Assembly: GCA_963680875.1 (NCBI GenBank)
Contig: OY804579.1
Coordinates: 21,685,804-21,749,803 of the forward strand
Direction: 5' to 3'
Length of the DNA stretch: 64,000 bases
Source of the DNA: Bathymodiolus brooksi
Lineage: Eukaryota > Mollusca > Bivalvia > Mytilida > Modiolidae
Position 1 is the stretch's first letter. Every line of letters starts with the position of its first letter. This document shows, piece by piece, positions 1 to 12,330 of this stretch. Both the position numbers and the translations under genes were made by a program. Below the pieces are notes generated by a model. It had not been told where the DNA came from, did no database searches, and saw only the letters and a list, made by a program, of their open reading frames with translations.

Positions 1-171
1 GCAATTTATTGTTTCCGATTCAATCATATTGGAATTAGGAAAATAAATTAACAATGTAACTATATTCATACCAAAGCAATACGCATTACCCTAGTCAATA
101 AGGAAACGCTGGATATGTTGCTAAAATATAAAACCCACGTATATATTACGTTCACATAAATATAGATCATT

Positions 172-398
172 AAACGTTTGTGTTCGCAATAGACAGGTGT
201 TCAATTTATAGTTCGAACCCCGTTAATGGCGAGATGTACTCGATACAGCATTATGTGATAAAGTTTGTCAGTGAGTTGCGACAAGTCGGTGGTTTTCTCC
301 GGGTATTCCCGTTTCCTCCACTAATAAAACTGAACCGCCACGATATAACGGACATATTGTTAAAAGTGGTGTTAAACACCATAAACCAAACCAACCAT
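172..398 (+). mobile_element. tRNA-like SINE (family A)
   Basis: Carries the B-box-like 'gttcgaaccccg' near 211, then 'gtactcgatacagcattatg', 'gtcggtggttttctccggg', 'taaaactgaaccgccacgat' and the tail 'gtgttaaacaccataaacc'. The 5' head is diverged. Confidence 0.75.
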
Positions 399-1477
399 CT
401 TACGCCATCAATTTATACAGTTTATTTCAAAAATGATTTGTTTTCCATTGGAACTTTATCTAATTTTTGATTTATAAAGGATTTCGGTTTATTCAGGGTT
501 CGGTTTAAACAGGTTTCACGGTATATGGTATAAACAAGTATTATGTGCAACCTTGTGACCCTACTGTTGTTGTTCGCTGAGAATCCTGTGTAAACCTGAT
601 CTGATATTAACTTCATATCAAATGTAGATATTGGCAACGGCCGCTAACCAGAATGATGTCAGTGTATTGAACACGGAATTATAAAGTCATGAATAAGGTA
701 TAAATCATGTACATAGCAAAACACGAGAAAAGATGTCAAAACGTCATCAATATATGACAACCTTGGTGTCCAGAACGGAAATTGAACATAACTGTACAAC
801 TATAAGCTTGTTATAATGGTCATTCAATGAGTTCAGGAAAGAATATACAATGCAATGCCGCCAAAAAGCAACCGTTTAACTATAATTGAATTAATTGAAC
901 ATATTTAATTTCTCTTTAAGCAAGGTTATCAAAGTGGGGTCGGATATAATTTGCTATAACAACTGACGACTAATAAAATTAAAACAAAAATAGCACATTG
1001 TCGATTGATCGATCTACGAAAGAAGTCGTTAACTTACAGCTAAGGTGACATTTTAAAACACGCAACTAAGTATTGCTCATGGTCAGGATTATATCATAGT
1101 ATAACCTGATAGCACTCCAACCACCCCATCCAGAGAACCCCCTATCCACCATCCGGGAACGAGCTGGGTTTATGAGTCAAGCACTTGGGACCGTCACCTG
1201 TATCATTTGACGACGAATTGTATGACAACCGCTGTAATAAAATAAATCATTATAAATCAACCTCCCCTATATGCCACTGCTCTTTATTCTCTCAAATGAG
1301 CGCATGGTTTTAAAGTCAGTCATATACATTTTAAAATGAAATACTTGGATTCTCGCTCATTATATGCATGCAGTTTCAGAAAATATATCAAAAGGATATA
1401 ACATAAAAAAAGATACCCAGAAAAAATTATATAATGCTTGTGCGATTCGTGCTCTTTCTTCTATATTAGATAACAAC
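399..1477. other. No recognisable feature
   Basis: AT-rich sequence without convincing ORF, RNA gene or repeat that I can see. Short ORFs here lack any family resemblance. Confidence 0.6.
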
Positions 1478-1790
1478 GTAGATATATAATTAATTACGCA
1501 CGACACGCTTCTGCAATAACATTCATCAGGTATACGCTTATAATCAAAAGATTGTCTTTGGGACCAAATAAACCAACAGACTATCCAATTATATTAATTA
1601 GGCACTGTAAATTTCAAACAATAAATATATCTAATTAACCATGCCAGTGCCGAAACATTGACTACTGGGCGGATGATACCCTTGGGGAACACATGTTCAT
1701 CAGCTGAGGTATCCACCCAGTGATGATGTCACAAACGTAGATATCTAATTTAGTGCTCACGAGGTGTTTCTGGAATCAGCTGCAACACAT
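1478..1790 (-). mobile_element. Family B unit flanked by two copies of its motif
   Basis: On the - strand it runs from one motif (1736-1790, 'acgtagatatctaatttagt' on +) through 'gactactgggcggatgatac' to a second motif (1478-1540, with 'cattcatcagg' = CCTGATGAATG on -). It is a complete unit with the same end motif on both sides in the same orientation. Confidence 0.65.
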
Positions 1791-1838
1791 GTGTCCTTCA
1801 TGATGTGTAATTAACAGAGAAGCAGCAAATACAAATTT

Positions 1839-2196
1839 CACCGACCGAGTCTCACTCCCACGATCTCACCGACCGAATCTCACTCCCACGATCTCACGGA
1901 CCGAGTCTCACTCCCACGATCTCACCGACCGAGTCTCACTCCCACGATCTCACCGACCGAGTGTCACTCCTACGATCTCACCGACCGAGTCTCACTCCCA
2001 CGATCTCACGGACCGATTCTCACTCCCACGATCTCACCGACCGAATCTCACTCCCACGATCTCACCGACCGAGTCTCACTCCCACGATCTCACGAACCGA
2101 GTCTTACTCCCACGATCTCACCGACCGAGTCTCACTCCCACGAGCTACATCACTCGCGACCGAGTATCACTCCCACGATCTACATCACTCACTACG
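1839..2196. repeat. 28-bp minisatellite, ~13 copies
   Basis: The unit 'cgatctcaccgaccgagtct' plus 'cactccca' repeats every 28 bases, e.g. starts at 1861, 1889 and 1917. The last two units are diverged, with 'ctacatcactc' inserted. It is C-rich on this strand and markedly GC-richer than its surroundings. Confidence 0.95.
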
Positions 2197-2443
2197 AACA
2201 AGCTAGCCATTATTTAACCGATGCTGTTTAATGTTTCATGTATTCAAGGTTAACGAAAATTGACTATTCCATGACATAATATATTTTTCGTCTAGTACTC
2301 TGGCTACAGTTGGTTCCGATTTTCACAAAAAGGAGAAGTATTTAAGTAATTGTATCGACATGTTCATGTTGTTCGCGTCCATTGCAACGAGCTGAAAGGT
2401 TTTACAATGAGTGAAAAACGCAATAAATGTCACATAAACCCTC

Positions 2444-2527
2444 TGTTAATTCGTCATTGGTTAGTGTTTAGTTCGTCATTGGTTTGTGTTAATTCGTCAT
2501 TGATTTGCGTTAATTCGTCATTAGTTA
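2444..2527. repeat. ~21-bp tandem repeat, 4 copies
   Basis: 'gttaattcgtcattggtttg' variants, with 'tcgtcatt' at 2451, 2473, 2494 and 2515. The array is degenerate. Confidence 0.8.
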
Positions 2528-3754
2528 TTCCTATTTGGAAATGTTTTATTTGTTATAAAGTGCTCAGTAAGTCACTGAAGAAATTAAATCATGTTTTTGG
2601 TCTGATACCGACCATTAAAAGATGCAGATATAACATACCAACCTTTTGCTGTTGAAACTACGAGCTGCATGCTTCGGTGAATATTCAAGAACAGTCATTT
2701 CCTTTGTGTAAAACACTTCCTACGTGGATATTTAATATTAAATGAAAAATGGATTTATCATGCAATCAATTACAAGATAACTTTGAAGATACGAAAGGGA
2801 CGATAGGAAACATATACGGACATGTTTGTATATGGCAATTTAAAAAGATATCTTAACCTGTTTCGCATTCATATATAATTTGGGTTTGTTGTGCACGAAC
2901 AGTTTACTTTACATTTCGAAAACATACGTAATACAAAAGAAATATATGTCATTCAATATTCATATTCACTTTGTAACGGACTCAAAATGCAAACAATTTA
3001 TATTATTCTGCAATGCGAGTTGTAAGGCCTGTTGTACGATGTCTCTTGTAATATGATATCTGTGTCCTTCAACTAAACAAATGGTACAGTGACACACGGT
3101 TTAACAAAAGATCTCAGCAAACGCCTGTTTTGTTTTCCTCTGAATATTTAAAAAGCAATTTATGCTTAAAAGCGCAAAATGATATTTTGCTTTTTAATGA
3201 AAACTTTAAATGGCGTAATTGATATTCCAAACAAAATCACTTTAAATAACGAAAAATGTAAATGGGTTTCCAGAAAATGTATAATTTTGATGCAAAGCAA
3301 AGATATTTTAACACTTGATTTACCGATGCATTAAAAGATTGAGTTAACCAACCAATGCAGGTTAAATTTGACACATTTATTTTCTTGTTTGTATCAGTGG
3401 TTGATTTAAAAAAAACATATTGATCGTTAGTGTTGTACTTTATGGCAAAATAGCGTGTTTTTGGATTTTATTTGGAGGAAAAATTTCTGATACCACGAAG
3501 CAAATTAACATACTTTGAGTTAGAAAATGTATGTTTAATAAGAAAGGATTTGGGTGTGATCTACATGAAAAGAAAGTCTATCTGAAACACGGGATACAAA
3601 TCAAAAGTTACTGAACAATGGCTTGTATTGCCACATGTATGTTGTATATCTCATTAAAATGAATAATACTACGGGAAGCCACAAGTACTGCAGCAATTGT
3701 TCTCCTGATTCCACCACCGGATTTAGTGAAGTTTTCGTGTTCTTTCATCTTTAG
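2528..3754. other. No recognisable feature
   Basis: AT-rich, no coding or repeat signal that I can support. Confidence 0.55.
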
Positions 3755-3885
3755 TCTTGATTTCATGGATAGTTTTGTGGCCCATTCTTTATCTTTTCTT
3801 TTTGTCATTGTATTGTCTAATCTCCTTTGACTTATGGCTTCTTATCCCTTTGTCATCTTCAGACATTCCCCACAGTTCATGGTTA
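3755..3885 (+). mobile_element. Family C fragment
   Basis: Retains 'tttttgtcattgtattgtct', 'cttatggcttct' and 'tcatcttcagac', the 3' half of family C. Divergent. Confidence 0.5.
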
Positions 3886-3889
3886 TGTC

Positions 3890-4825
3890 CTCAAGATGTA
3901 AGACCACTGTGCTCGATATATCATATGAAACGAGTTTTTTTTTGTAATAATTTGAATAATGCGAAATGTGTGTAAAACTGTTTATTAAATTATTACAAGA
4001 TGACTGTCAAGTACTATAGTTCGAGTTGATATGAAAGTAGAAAGACGGTCCAGCTACAAACCAACAACAGCAGTACAAACAAACAAGTGTGGCTTCAAAC
4101 AAAATGGTCAGTGAATTTGGGGCATTACACCGAAAAATGTATGTAAAGGTGTTATTTTTGGGGCTGTCGATTGTTTCATGCTAATTTTTAGTTTTAGTAT
4201 ACTTAGTCGCGTGATGTACAGTGTATGTGACCTAGCGTGTATATACGTATATTTGAAAACCACATTTCGTGTTTTTGCCAGTTTCTAATCGAATATAAAG
4301 TAGTTTTGCTAATGAACATTGATGTGTGTCAGACTACAATAATAATGTAGACACAAAATGGAATCTTTACCAAATACAACTCAAATTAGGTATAACACGA
4401 CAATCACGTATTATAATAATTTCATTTATCCTGTACTTGTTCTATTTGAGCAGTCAAATTGCTTTGACTGAATAAAGTTTTGCTATATACTGCCACTGAC
4501 CACCAAGAGTTAGATTTCCGGTACGCAACAGTAACAGTATAAGCGTGGACAACCTTGTACATAATTAGAACGACGTTTATTTCTAGACTTTTCCGACAAT
4601 TTGGTATTTGTTTTTTGGACTTTTTCACATTGTATGATAAATACAACACACGCACATCATCGGTAAGAATAAAAGTTATTTGCACTCGATGCGAAACATG
4701 CCAGAAAAACTTGCCAAAGTCTTGCACAATTATTTTTATTTTATTTTATGACAAGGTAAGTATATTGCATATGTATTTGCCAGATATCCGAAGAAAAAAA
4801 CAAATTAAATAACACATATACAGGA
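3890..4825. other. No recognisable feature
   Basis: AT-rich; overlapping short ORFs on both strands at 4422-4812 show no family signature. Confidence 0.5.
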
Positions 4826-4837
4826 CATGTGCCACTA

Positions 4838-5015
4838 GTAGAGCAGGAACTGCTTACCTTTCCGGAGCACATGAATGTAACACCGGTTTTTAGTGGGCTT
4901 CAATCTTTAGTTTTCTGTGCAGTGTTTAACAGATCATCATGTGTCTGTTTACCATTGCATTGTCTATTTTTCGATTACCGGTTTCTTTTACTCTTTGTTA
5001 TCTTCAGACTTTTTT
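4838..5015 (+). mobile_element. Family C copy
   Basis: Begins 'agagcaggaactgcttacct' and follows the family order: 'ccggagcacatga', 'agtgggcttcaatcttta', 'ttgtctatttttcgat'. A near-complete short copy. Confidence 0.65.
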
Positions 5016-5867
5016 TGAAAGTTTAATTTTAATTGTATATTTTTTCATATATAGCCCTATCCACTGAATACATCATTTAATGGCTTTAATTAGGAATATC
5101 TGTCTTTTGCATTAACAAATTGCATTTTTAAAGAATTAAGATAATAATTAACAAAACAAAGCAAGATAATATTAATAAGAAAATAATTTAACAATATAAA
5201 ATTGTGCATAAAACGGTTGGTTCCGACCGTACTGTTCTCTTCTTCTTTTTCGAGGAATACGTCATGCTAACTAATTTCAATTTCAATAATATAATACGTA
5301 TCTTTTGTACGACAAAATGTACCAATATTATAAGAGAGAAATTATGTCTACATCCAGCTATGACAGCGCAATACGTACATCAAATGAAATAGGAAGTATG
5401 TTTATAATAGGCTATGATAGGGAAACATGTGTTCCGAATGTTACAGGAAGCATGTCTACCACCAGGAAACAACAAGGAAATACATAGAAAGAATAGTATG
5501 TGCTAAGTAATTGGAAATTGCTAAAGCTATTATTCTTGAACAAAAATTATGAATAACATGTTTATGTACTTTTAATGCAAGTTGCTGATGCAGATTAATT
5601 GACTTTGTAAATGTAAGATTACAAAGAGACAAAATAAAGGAAATATTTGTGAAATTAACCTTTGCAACGAACATTGTGAACTGTACAAATGCGGTACATT
5701 TGTTTATCAACTCTTTTTTTTCCGACTGTTTGTCTCCAAGTCTTACAAACAGGTGCATGACAGAACTGTGTATGACGGTTCTGTCTATTTTAGGTACTTA
5801 AGTACGTGGTATCTTACACAACTAGACTGCATGAGTTACATGGCGGCGGGTGTCTTATAAGAAGCAG
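5016..5867. other. No recognisable feature
   Basis: AT-rich spacer between a family C and a family D copy; nothing else seen. The sequence at 6080-6880 is equally featureless. Confidence 0.5.
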
Positions 5868-6075
5868 GAACTGCTTACCCTTCACGAGCACCTGAGTTCA
5901 CTCTCGTTTTGTTGGTGGGGTCCGTTTTGCTCATTTGCTTAGTTTTCTGTATTGCATTGTGTTGTGTTTGTTTGTTTTGTTTGTCTTCGTCCTATGTCTT
6001 GTATGTCCAATGTTGCCAATGTCTATAAATGATCGATTCTTGATTTCCCCTTCGGTTTTCTCTAACGTTAATTTT
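5868..6075 (+). mobile_element. Family D copy
   Basis: Shares the 'gcaggaactgcttaccctt' start with family C, but continues 'gtttgtcttcgtcctatgtc', 'caatgttgcc' and 'cccttcggttttctctaacg'. C and D therefore have a common 5' part and different 3' parts. Confidence 0.6.
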
Positions 6076-7055
6076 GAATTCGGCAATAAAGACATCGTAA
6101 CTAGTTTATAACAAATCATCAATGATCTATCAAAATCATTGAGTTATAACCGAAATCCGTTATATTTGATTTCTGGATTAAAAAACAATACTTCGTTAAG
6201 TCCTACTTGTACTGCATTGAATTATTATTTGCCCACTGCCCTTGACATCACTTACAATAAACAATCTCTTTATTTGGTCAATAATCGGATTTGATTTGAC
6301 CCTTTCAATAAAGGTCAACAGTTGGACAAATTTTATGTAATTATCTAAGTTGTACTGTTAGCGTGAATACAAACCACGGTGATATACAATACCATCAATA
6401 AACACACTCACAGCCAGATGTCTTCATCGTTAGTAGTATATATTAAATAGGATGTTTTAGTCATTTTTCTGTCTAAATAAATTGGGAGAATCGCTTTGAT
6501 TAAATCAATACCATATTAAACAAATGACGTATTACACCTGCATAAGAAAGGGGATCAGACAATTACACGCAGTCTGTCGTCAAAGCGCCGTTTGACATTA
6601 GTGGGGTGTTATTTCTGAAATACAGAAAATGTATTATTTCAAGTTAATTAAATATAGAGTTATGTCATACATTGATAAAAGTTCATAAATGAATATCTGA
6701 AAATGATGTCTAATGTGACCTAGTGAACTAGTTCTGGAACAATAATGTCATCAGTTGTATCCGATTGTCATATATGTAACAATTTGTACCAGGGGGAAGT
6801 TTAATACAATAAGACAAACTATTAGAGAGAAAAAATCGAAATCGGGTAGTTCTTTGTATTATTTATATTTTAAAAATCCATGAATAGACTTTGGTTCATC
6901 AATCAACTACATTGTACATGTATGGTAGTGTACTTTTACTATGCACTCTGTGTTTGTTGGGGGGTGTCATTTTTCTTTTGGCTATTGTATTGTCTGTATT
7001 TCTGCGGCTTTTTACTACCTATTGTGTATCTTCAAAATGTGCATTCATTTTCATG

Positions 7056-7063
7056 TACAACAT
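7056..7063. repeat. Left target-site duplication of foldback element
   Basis: TACAACAT, identical to 7755-7762 and immediately abutting the terminal CACAGGCAC. Confidence 0.85.
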
Positions 7064-7754
7064 CACAGGCACTTGTTTCATTCAAAAAATATATGCCCCC
7101 TCCTCTTCCTTACATCTGCCCTTTTCCCCTTCCCCACTTCACCTCAATATGTTTCGCTTATTTGTGATCCTTTCGCTGACCCAATTATATCGTTACACTC
7201 TCCAGATATAATTCTCTTTTCGACTGCCACATTTAAATATACCTACCGGGCCCCCCTCAGACGAATTGGATTTTTCATATGCATTCGGAATTCTCTAGAC
7301 CGGCCATGTGTAACAATGCCATCATGATCATCTCCTCTCAAATGTAAAGTAAGCCTTTAAAATACAGATAATTGTTCCAATGCAGATTATAAAAATATAT
7401 TCAACTCCAAATTACTGACATTTGTTTTTTAAAGCACCATTTTTTATTTTCTAAATCAATTTAGACCGGACCGGAAGTGGCTGTATCCGTTTCAATGACT
7501 GAAAAATAAAACAAGCTACGTTCGCTGAATATTCTTGTCCAATTCGTCTGAGGGGGACCCGGTAGGTATATTTAAATGTGGCAGTCGAAAAGAGAAATAT
7601 ATCGGGAGTGTAGCGATATAATTGGGACAGCAAAAGGATCACAAATAAGCGAAAAATATTGAGGCGAAGTGGGGAAGGGGAAAAGGGCAGATGTTTACCT
7701 TGAAGTAAGGAAGAGGAGGGGACATATATTTTTTGAATGAAACAAGTGCCTGTG
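7064..7754. mobile_element. Foldback DNA element with ~210-bp inverted arms and 8-bp TSD
   Basis: The left arm 7064-7270 (starts CACAGGCACTTGTTTCATTC) and right arm 7538-7754 are inverted copies, differing by a ~10-base indel and scattered substitutions. The 267-base centre has no coding signal. The element is flanked by TACAACAT at 7056-7063 and 7755-7762, a perfect 8-bp target-site duplication. An 8-bp duplication fits hAT- or P-type transposition, but the superfamily is not proven. It is non-autonomous. ORFs inside the arms are mirror-image artefacts. Confidence 0.88.
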
Positions 7755-7762
7755 TACAACAT
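7755..7762. repeat. Right target-site duplication of foldback element
   Basis: TACAACAT directly after the terminal GTGCCTGTG. Confidence 0.85.
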
Positions 7763-7900
7763 GCATAAATTTGGTGGTGGTCGTGTTGCTAGTCTTTTTA
7801 GTTTAGTTTTGTTTGTTCTGTGTGTTGTGTATGATGTTGCCTTTCTCCCTGGATTGCCTATACTTGATTGTCCTTCATCAGTTTCGTCAAACTTTTATTT
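7763..7900 (+). mobile_element. Family D fragment
   Basis: 'gtcgtgttgctagtcttttt', 'ttgcctttctccctggattg' and 'cttgattgtccttc' follow the family D order. With the family C-like stretch at 6935-7055, it flanks the foldback insertion. Confidence 0.5.
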
Positions 7901-7934
7901 GATTCAATCATGGATCTTTCTATTAAGCTATATA

Positions 7935-8125
7935 TAGTCAAACATATCCATGTGGCCACCTCTATTACGCAGTCACCTGTATTTAAAGGTTGCATTGTCT
8001 TGTCCTGTCATGGAAAATTTCATATGAATTTAACCTCTTTTTAAAATGTCACATTTCTTATAAGGCCAGCTTTTTCTCTGTCGCAAAGGTGACCTGTTAA
8101 AACAGGTTTGATTGTATATATCATT
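7935..8125. mobile_element. MITE, family E
   Basis: 'gtcaaacatatccatgtggc' at one end and 'caggtttgattgta' at the other are imperfect inverted ends. The inside carries repeated 'gtcacctgtatttaaaggt' and 'aacctctttttaaaatgtca' blocks, as in the copies at 23566 and 53095. Confidence 0.65.
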
Positions 8126-8129
8126 TTCA

Positions 8130-8900
8130 TCAGTGGGGCAATTTATTCAGACGAAATATGAAACATTTCAAGAGCATGTAAATAACATGGCTTTTTTTCA
8201 TTTTAATTTCTTCAAAAGTTCATTGACAGCAATGAATACTTTGCTTAAATCAATAATTATTTTGATTTACGACATGTGAAATGATCTCTTGAAGTAAAAC
8301 TAATATTTTAACTTTTCAATTTGCCTTTGGTTCTTTTTAATAAAATATTGGACATTGTTTTATAAAGTACTTTTTCACGAAGTATTCTATGGTTACATTT
8401 TCTGGTCGGTGCGTGTCCCATTTATTTGTTTTATCTCATTTGAACTAATATAAAAAAAACAATTCTTGAATAAATACGTATATTGCATATAATATCCGTT
8501 TAATAAAGATAAAACAAGTATTAATGGCTGTACGTGTAATCAATACATCTTATAAACATATTATAACAGTTCGTGTGATCATGGTGATTCATTGTTTGAA
8601 ACCAATTAAAATGCAGAATGTTATTTCGATCATTACGACTTCAACAAATTTGCATTTGTACTTTCCATAAAATAAATAATACAAAAAAAACTAATTTACG
8701 TAGAGGAATTTTTTTTTAATTATATAAATAAAAAAAAATAGATTGAACGTTTGAATTGTATTGGTTACTTTTCAGTATCAGTTTTCTGATTGTGAAATAA
8801 GATATATGTTCAAAGAAAATTTAATACAAAAAATACTGATAAAAGCGTTTGATGTTATAAGCATCCTTGTGTTTGTATAACAAATTGTTAGCTGTTGATA
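8130..8900. other. No recognisable feature
   Basis: Very AT-rich with several homopolymer A/T runs; nothing supported. Confidence 0.5.
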
Positions 8901-8904
8901 TCGA

Positions 8905-9262
8905 TGAAGGTTGCTCCAGAAACGCATCGTGTGCACTAAATTAGATATCTATGTTTTCATTACTATCACAAGTGATTCCTCTGCTGGTGGACTATTGGTC
9001 CCTGATGGTATCATTCCACCAGTAGTCAGTGGTTCGTCACTGACACGTTGTATTAGATATATTTATGTTTAACATGTACAGTTCCTAAATAATGTAATTT
9101 AGTTAAACTAATGACAAATCTCACAAGGAATAACTAATTTTAGTCGATTTTGGCTTTCATGTTTAGCCCTTTGATTCCCAGACACTTTAGAATTATTTTG
9201 CTATCCTGTCATATCTGGTAATAGCTATTCTAGTAACGTATCGTGCTCATTGGTTTAGATAT
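8905..9262 (+). mobile_element. Family B unit flanked by two motifs
   Basis: Motif 1 at 8905-8960 (GATGAAGGTTGCTCCAGAAA, then 'cactaaattagatatct'). The body has 'ctgctggtggactattggtc' and 'cagttcctaaataatg'. A decayed motif 2 is at about 9210-9262. It has the same head-to-tail arrangement as the copy at 1478-1790, in opposite orientation. Confidence 0.6.
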
Positions 9263-9264
9263 CC

Positions 9265-10450
9265 ACCTTTTTATTACTCAATTTTAAAGCTGACGTTTCG
9301 TAAAACATTATATCTACTATCTGGGGTTTTGCATGATACTTCGAATTAGTAGTCTTCTCCTGTTCCATTCCATGTATAAATAAAATATATTATAGCCATG
9401 ATGTGTCTTATCTAGGTCACAAATGAAGATATTGGGGCTTGTCTCTACTTAAATATACATTTGTATTTACGAAAGCACAAATTATGTGCTCAAATTCGTA
9501 TCAGACTTTAAAATAGTGTATAGCCATGATAACAATGTAGTTTATATGTCTGGTAGGGAGTCAACTTCAAATAATTACCCATACTTTGAGACGGAATAAC
9601 ATTGAAACATGACATTAATAAATGTTTATTTGCCCTAATACAGACGTATATGACAGTTAGAAAAACGACTTGGAATTGATATTCCATGAACAAATACAAA
9701 ATTATGTTGAGATTTATTTCAACTTAATATTTTTGTCACCAAATTACAAGAATATTTTATTGTAGGAATATTCCGGGATCTTAACTAATGTTATTAAAAT
9801 TTATCTAAAATACAGGTTTTTATGAATTCCCAACAGTTGATGAAATACATCAATATATGAAATAAATGGAAGAGTGTTACAATTATTTTTTTTTGTTTAT
9901 TGTGTTTGTAAATAAATGTGAATAAGTCACCAAATTACAAATAATAAATCATGCGTGCAAACTGATGGCATTTGGATGGGTTTTTGGATATACATGTATG
10001 TTTTGATTTTAATTGGTACAATTGTACCTTGTTACTGGCTACCAACGGTCACGCATAACAAACTGTTGCCTTTAATTAGTTTCCTGAAAAGTGTTTTTTA
10101 CATGGTATTCTCCATACATTAAAGCCCCCGTCTTTAAATGTATCCCAATAGTGGAGACGTAAGGTACATCTGATTTACTCATGGGTAGTGGTGATGTAAT
10201 AACAACAATCATTAACAATGTGTCATATGAGGACCCTTAGATTCCAAGTAAACAATAAAATATTATATAGATATAGGTCTACCTTTGTGGGTATGCTATT
10301 TAGTATGTAATTATTGGATTGCAATCGACTACAACAAAACTACTCTTAGTTGCCATCATAGATTTGGAATATTTGACTTAATGTAATACCAGTTATTATT
10401 ATGACTTGTCATCCTTAATATTGTCTTCTACATTTGTCCGTCTATCTTAA
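9265..10450. other. No recognisable feature
   Basis: AT-rich; no exon or element that I can support. Confidence 0.5.
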
Positions 10451-10454
10451 GTTT

Positions 10455-10728
10455 CTTGGTGGGTTAGTCGTGGTCGTGATATCGTATGGTAGTTGGATTT
10501 ACTACCACCTGTGAAATCAGTGTCAATCACCACTAAAGTTGTCAGTTTGAATCCCGCTGATGACGAGGTGTATTTGATACAACATTATGTGATAAAGTTT
10601 GTCAGTGACTTTCCACAGGTCGGTGGTTTTCTGCGGGTACTCTGGTTTACTCCACCAATAAAACTGACCGCCACGATATTACTGAAATATTGTTGAAAGT
10701 GGCGTTAAACACCATAACATTAACCTTG
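10455..10728 (+). mobile_element. tRNA-like SINE (family A), near full length
   Basis: Head 'tagtcgtggtcgtgatatcg', a B-box-like 'tttgaatcccgctg', the body 'caggtcggtggttttctgcg', and the tail 'gtggcgttaaacaccataac'. The most complete + strand copy in the window. Confidence 0.8.
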
Positions 10729-10729
10729 A

Positions 10730-12115
10730 CGTGTTGAATTCTAGATCACGCTGACGAATACATGATGGAAACAGTTAGGATGAAATTTCATTTACAAAAA
10801 GTAATAATCGATTGTAAACAATCAGTATTATTTACTGAATGCTTGAAATTTCGAACATTTTTTTTTGTAATTTAATGTAAATAAAGATGAATTTTTTTTT
10901 ATCCTCAATCAATTCCATGTAATGACTGAAATACAATGATACTTCCTGACAATAATTAATTGATGCTGGTATAATGAAAAATAAATTTGAATATCTCATT
11001 AAATTAAACATGCAATCCACATAGTAGTGTGTTCGTATTGGATTATCCAATGCTAAATACCATTACAAGGTAAATGGTCAATGTTTAATATTCTCCCTTA
11101 ATAATTTGAACGAATCAATGAATACATCCTTTACTTTCTCGCCAAATATTTAACATCACATGGTCGCCGTCTTTTTATGATGGGAGACTGGGTTGTTTAC
11201 CTCGCTTCGTTATTTTGCGTCTACACTTTCAGTAACAAAACATTTTGCCTATGCTAAGCCATATTTGAGATAAATATGACAACAATGTTGTCTTATATCG
11301 TCTGACAATATTTCGTATTTCTTTTACGCAGAAAATAAGAAGAATTCCAAGAACATCCGACCAAATGTGCTCAAGTTTCATTTATCTGTAGTGCATTCTG
11401 GTACGATACTGGTATTACCAGTATTGTACCAGTATCGCGGCCGGCTGCTTCATATTATCCCATTCAAATAATTCCAATGATGAACATGTCACTGTGGAAT
11501 TTCAGTTGCATAAAAATTCCTCTCTCAGATGCACTTTAGTTTGACAATATATAACAGTTTAGTCAGAGCGGCTGTTATTTTAGTGCTAAAATGTAAATGA
11601 GTTTAGTTGGAATCAAAATGGTTTTCTCACGACAGTTTTATCAAAATTATGTTTTTAAGAATTGTTCTTGGTCTATTTTACGTTTTAATATAAATAATGA
11701 TTGCTTTATAAAAATAGCATAGATTAAATTTATATGTACTCGATATCAATATGTCCAATGACAATATATGTTAACCAGCTACAAATCCATTGAATTACAA
11801 ATGAGTCAATTAATCTTACAATGGCTTAGCTGAAGAAAACGTGCCATATTTGAAGTTTACTTAAATCTTTTTACCTTTAAAAACTGATTATTATTGTCTT
11901 TATATATCAAAAAAAAGTATGATTGGTCGATCACAGCATTAGAGCTCTCAAGTGTTTATCGAATAATAAAAATATGTCCTGTTGCACGTTCTTGTTCGAT
12001 ATTTTAACATTTATTATTTATTTTCTTTTGAATTTTGGCTTTGTTTTCTTCAAGCTATTTAGAATGAAGTGGGTGTATACCTAGAGGACATTGTATGTTT
12101 TATTGGACCGTTACT
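10730..12115. other. No gene; one short palindrome
   Basis: AT-rich. At 11406-11424, ATACTGGTATTACCAGTAT is a 19-base palindrome and the flanks repeat parts of it. Nothing else stands out. Confidence 0.5.
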
Positions 12116-12117
12116 CC

Positions 12118-12330
12118 AACTTGAATAAACGTTAGAGAAAACCGAAGGGGCAATCAAAACTGGACAATCCAGAGAAACTGACAATAAAGTGTACCCAAAA
12201 CGAAAAGAAAAACAACACAAACATACAATGTTGGACACCACTATAGAAAAACAAACATAAATAATGTAAATAAGGCATGAGCCCTCCTACAAACAACTGG
12301 AGGTAAAGACGAACCGAAATACCCCTTGGC
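12118..12330 (-). mobile_element. Family D copy
   Basis: On + it reads 'gttagagaaaaccgaagggg', 'caatccagagaaactga', then 'aacacaaacatacaatgttg' and 'catgagccctcc', the reverse complement of the family D order. Confidence 0.6.

Noticed and set aside
1961..2206. 81-codon ORF rich in SHDLTDR
   Set aside because: It is the 28-bp minisatellite read in one frame.
6880..7327. Three overlapping + strand ORFs of 95-128 codons
   Set aside because: They run through a family C fragment and the left arm of the foldback element; the 7451-7762 ORF is the mirror image in the other arm.
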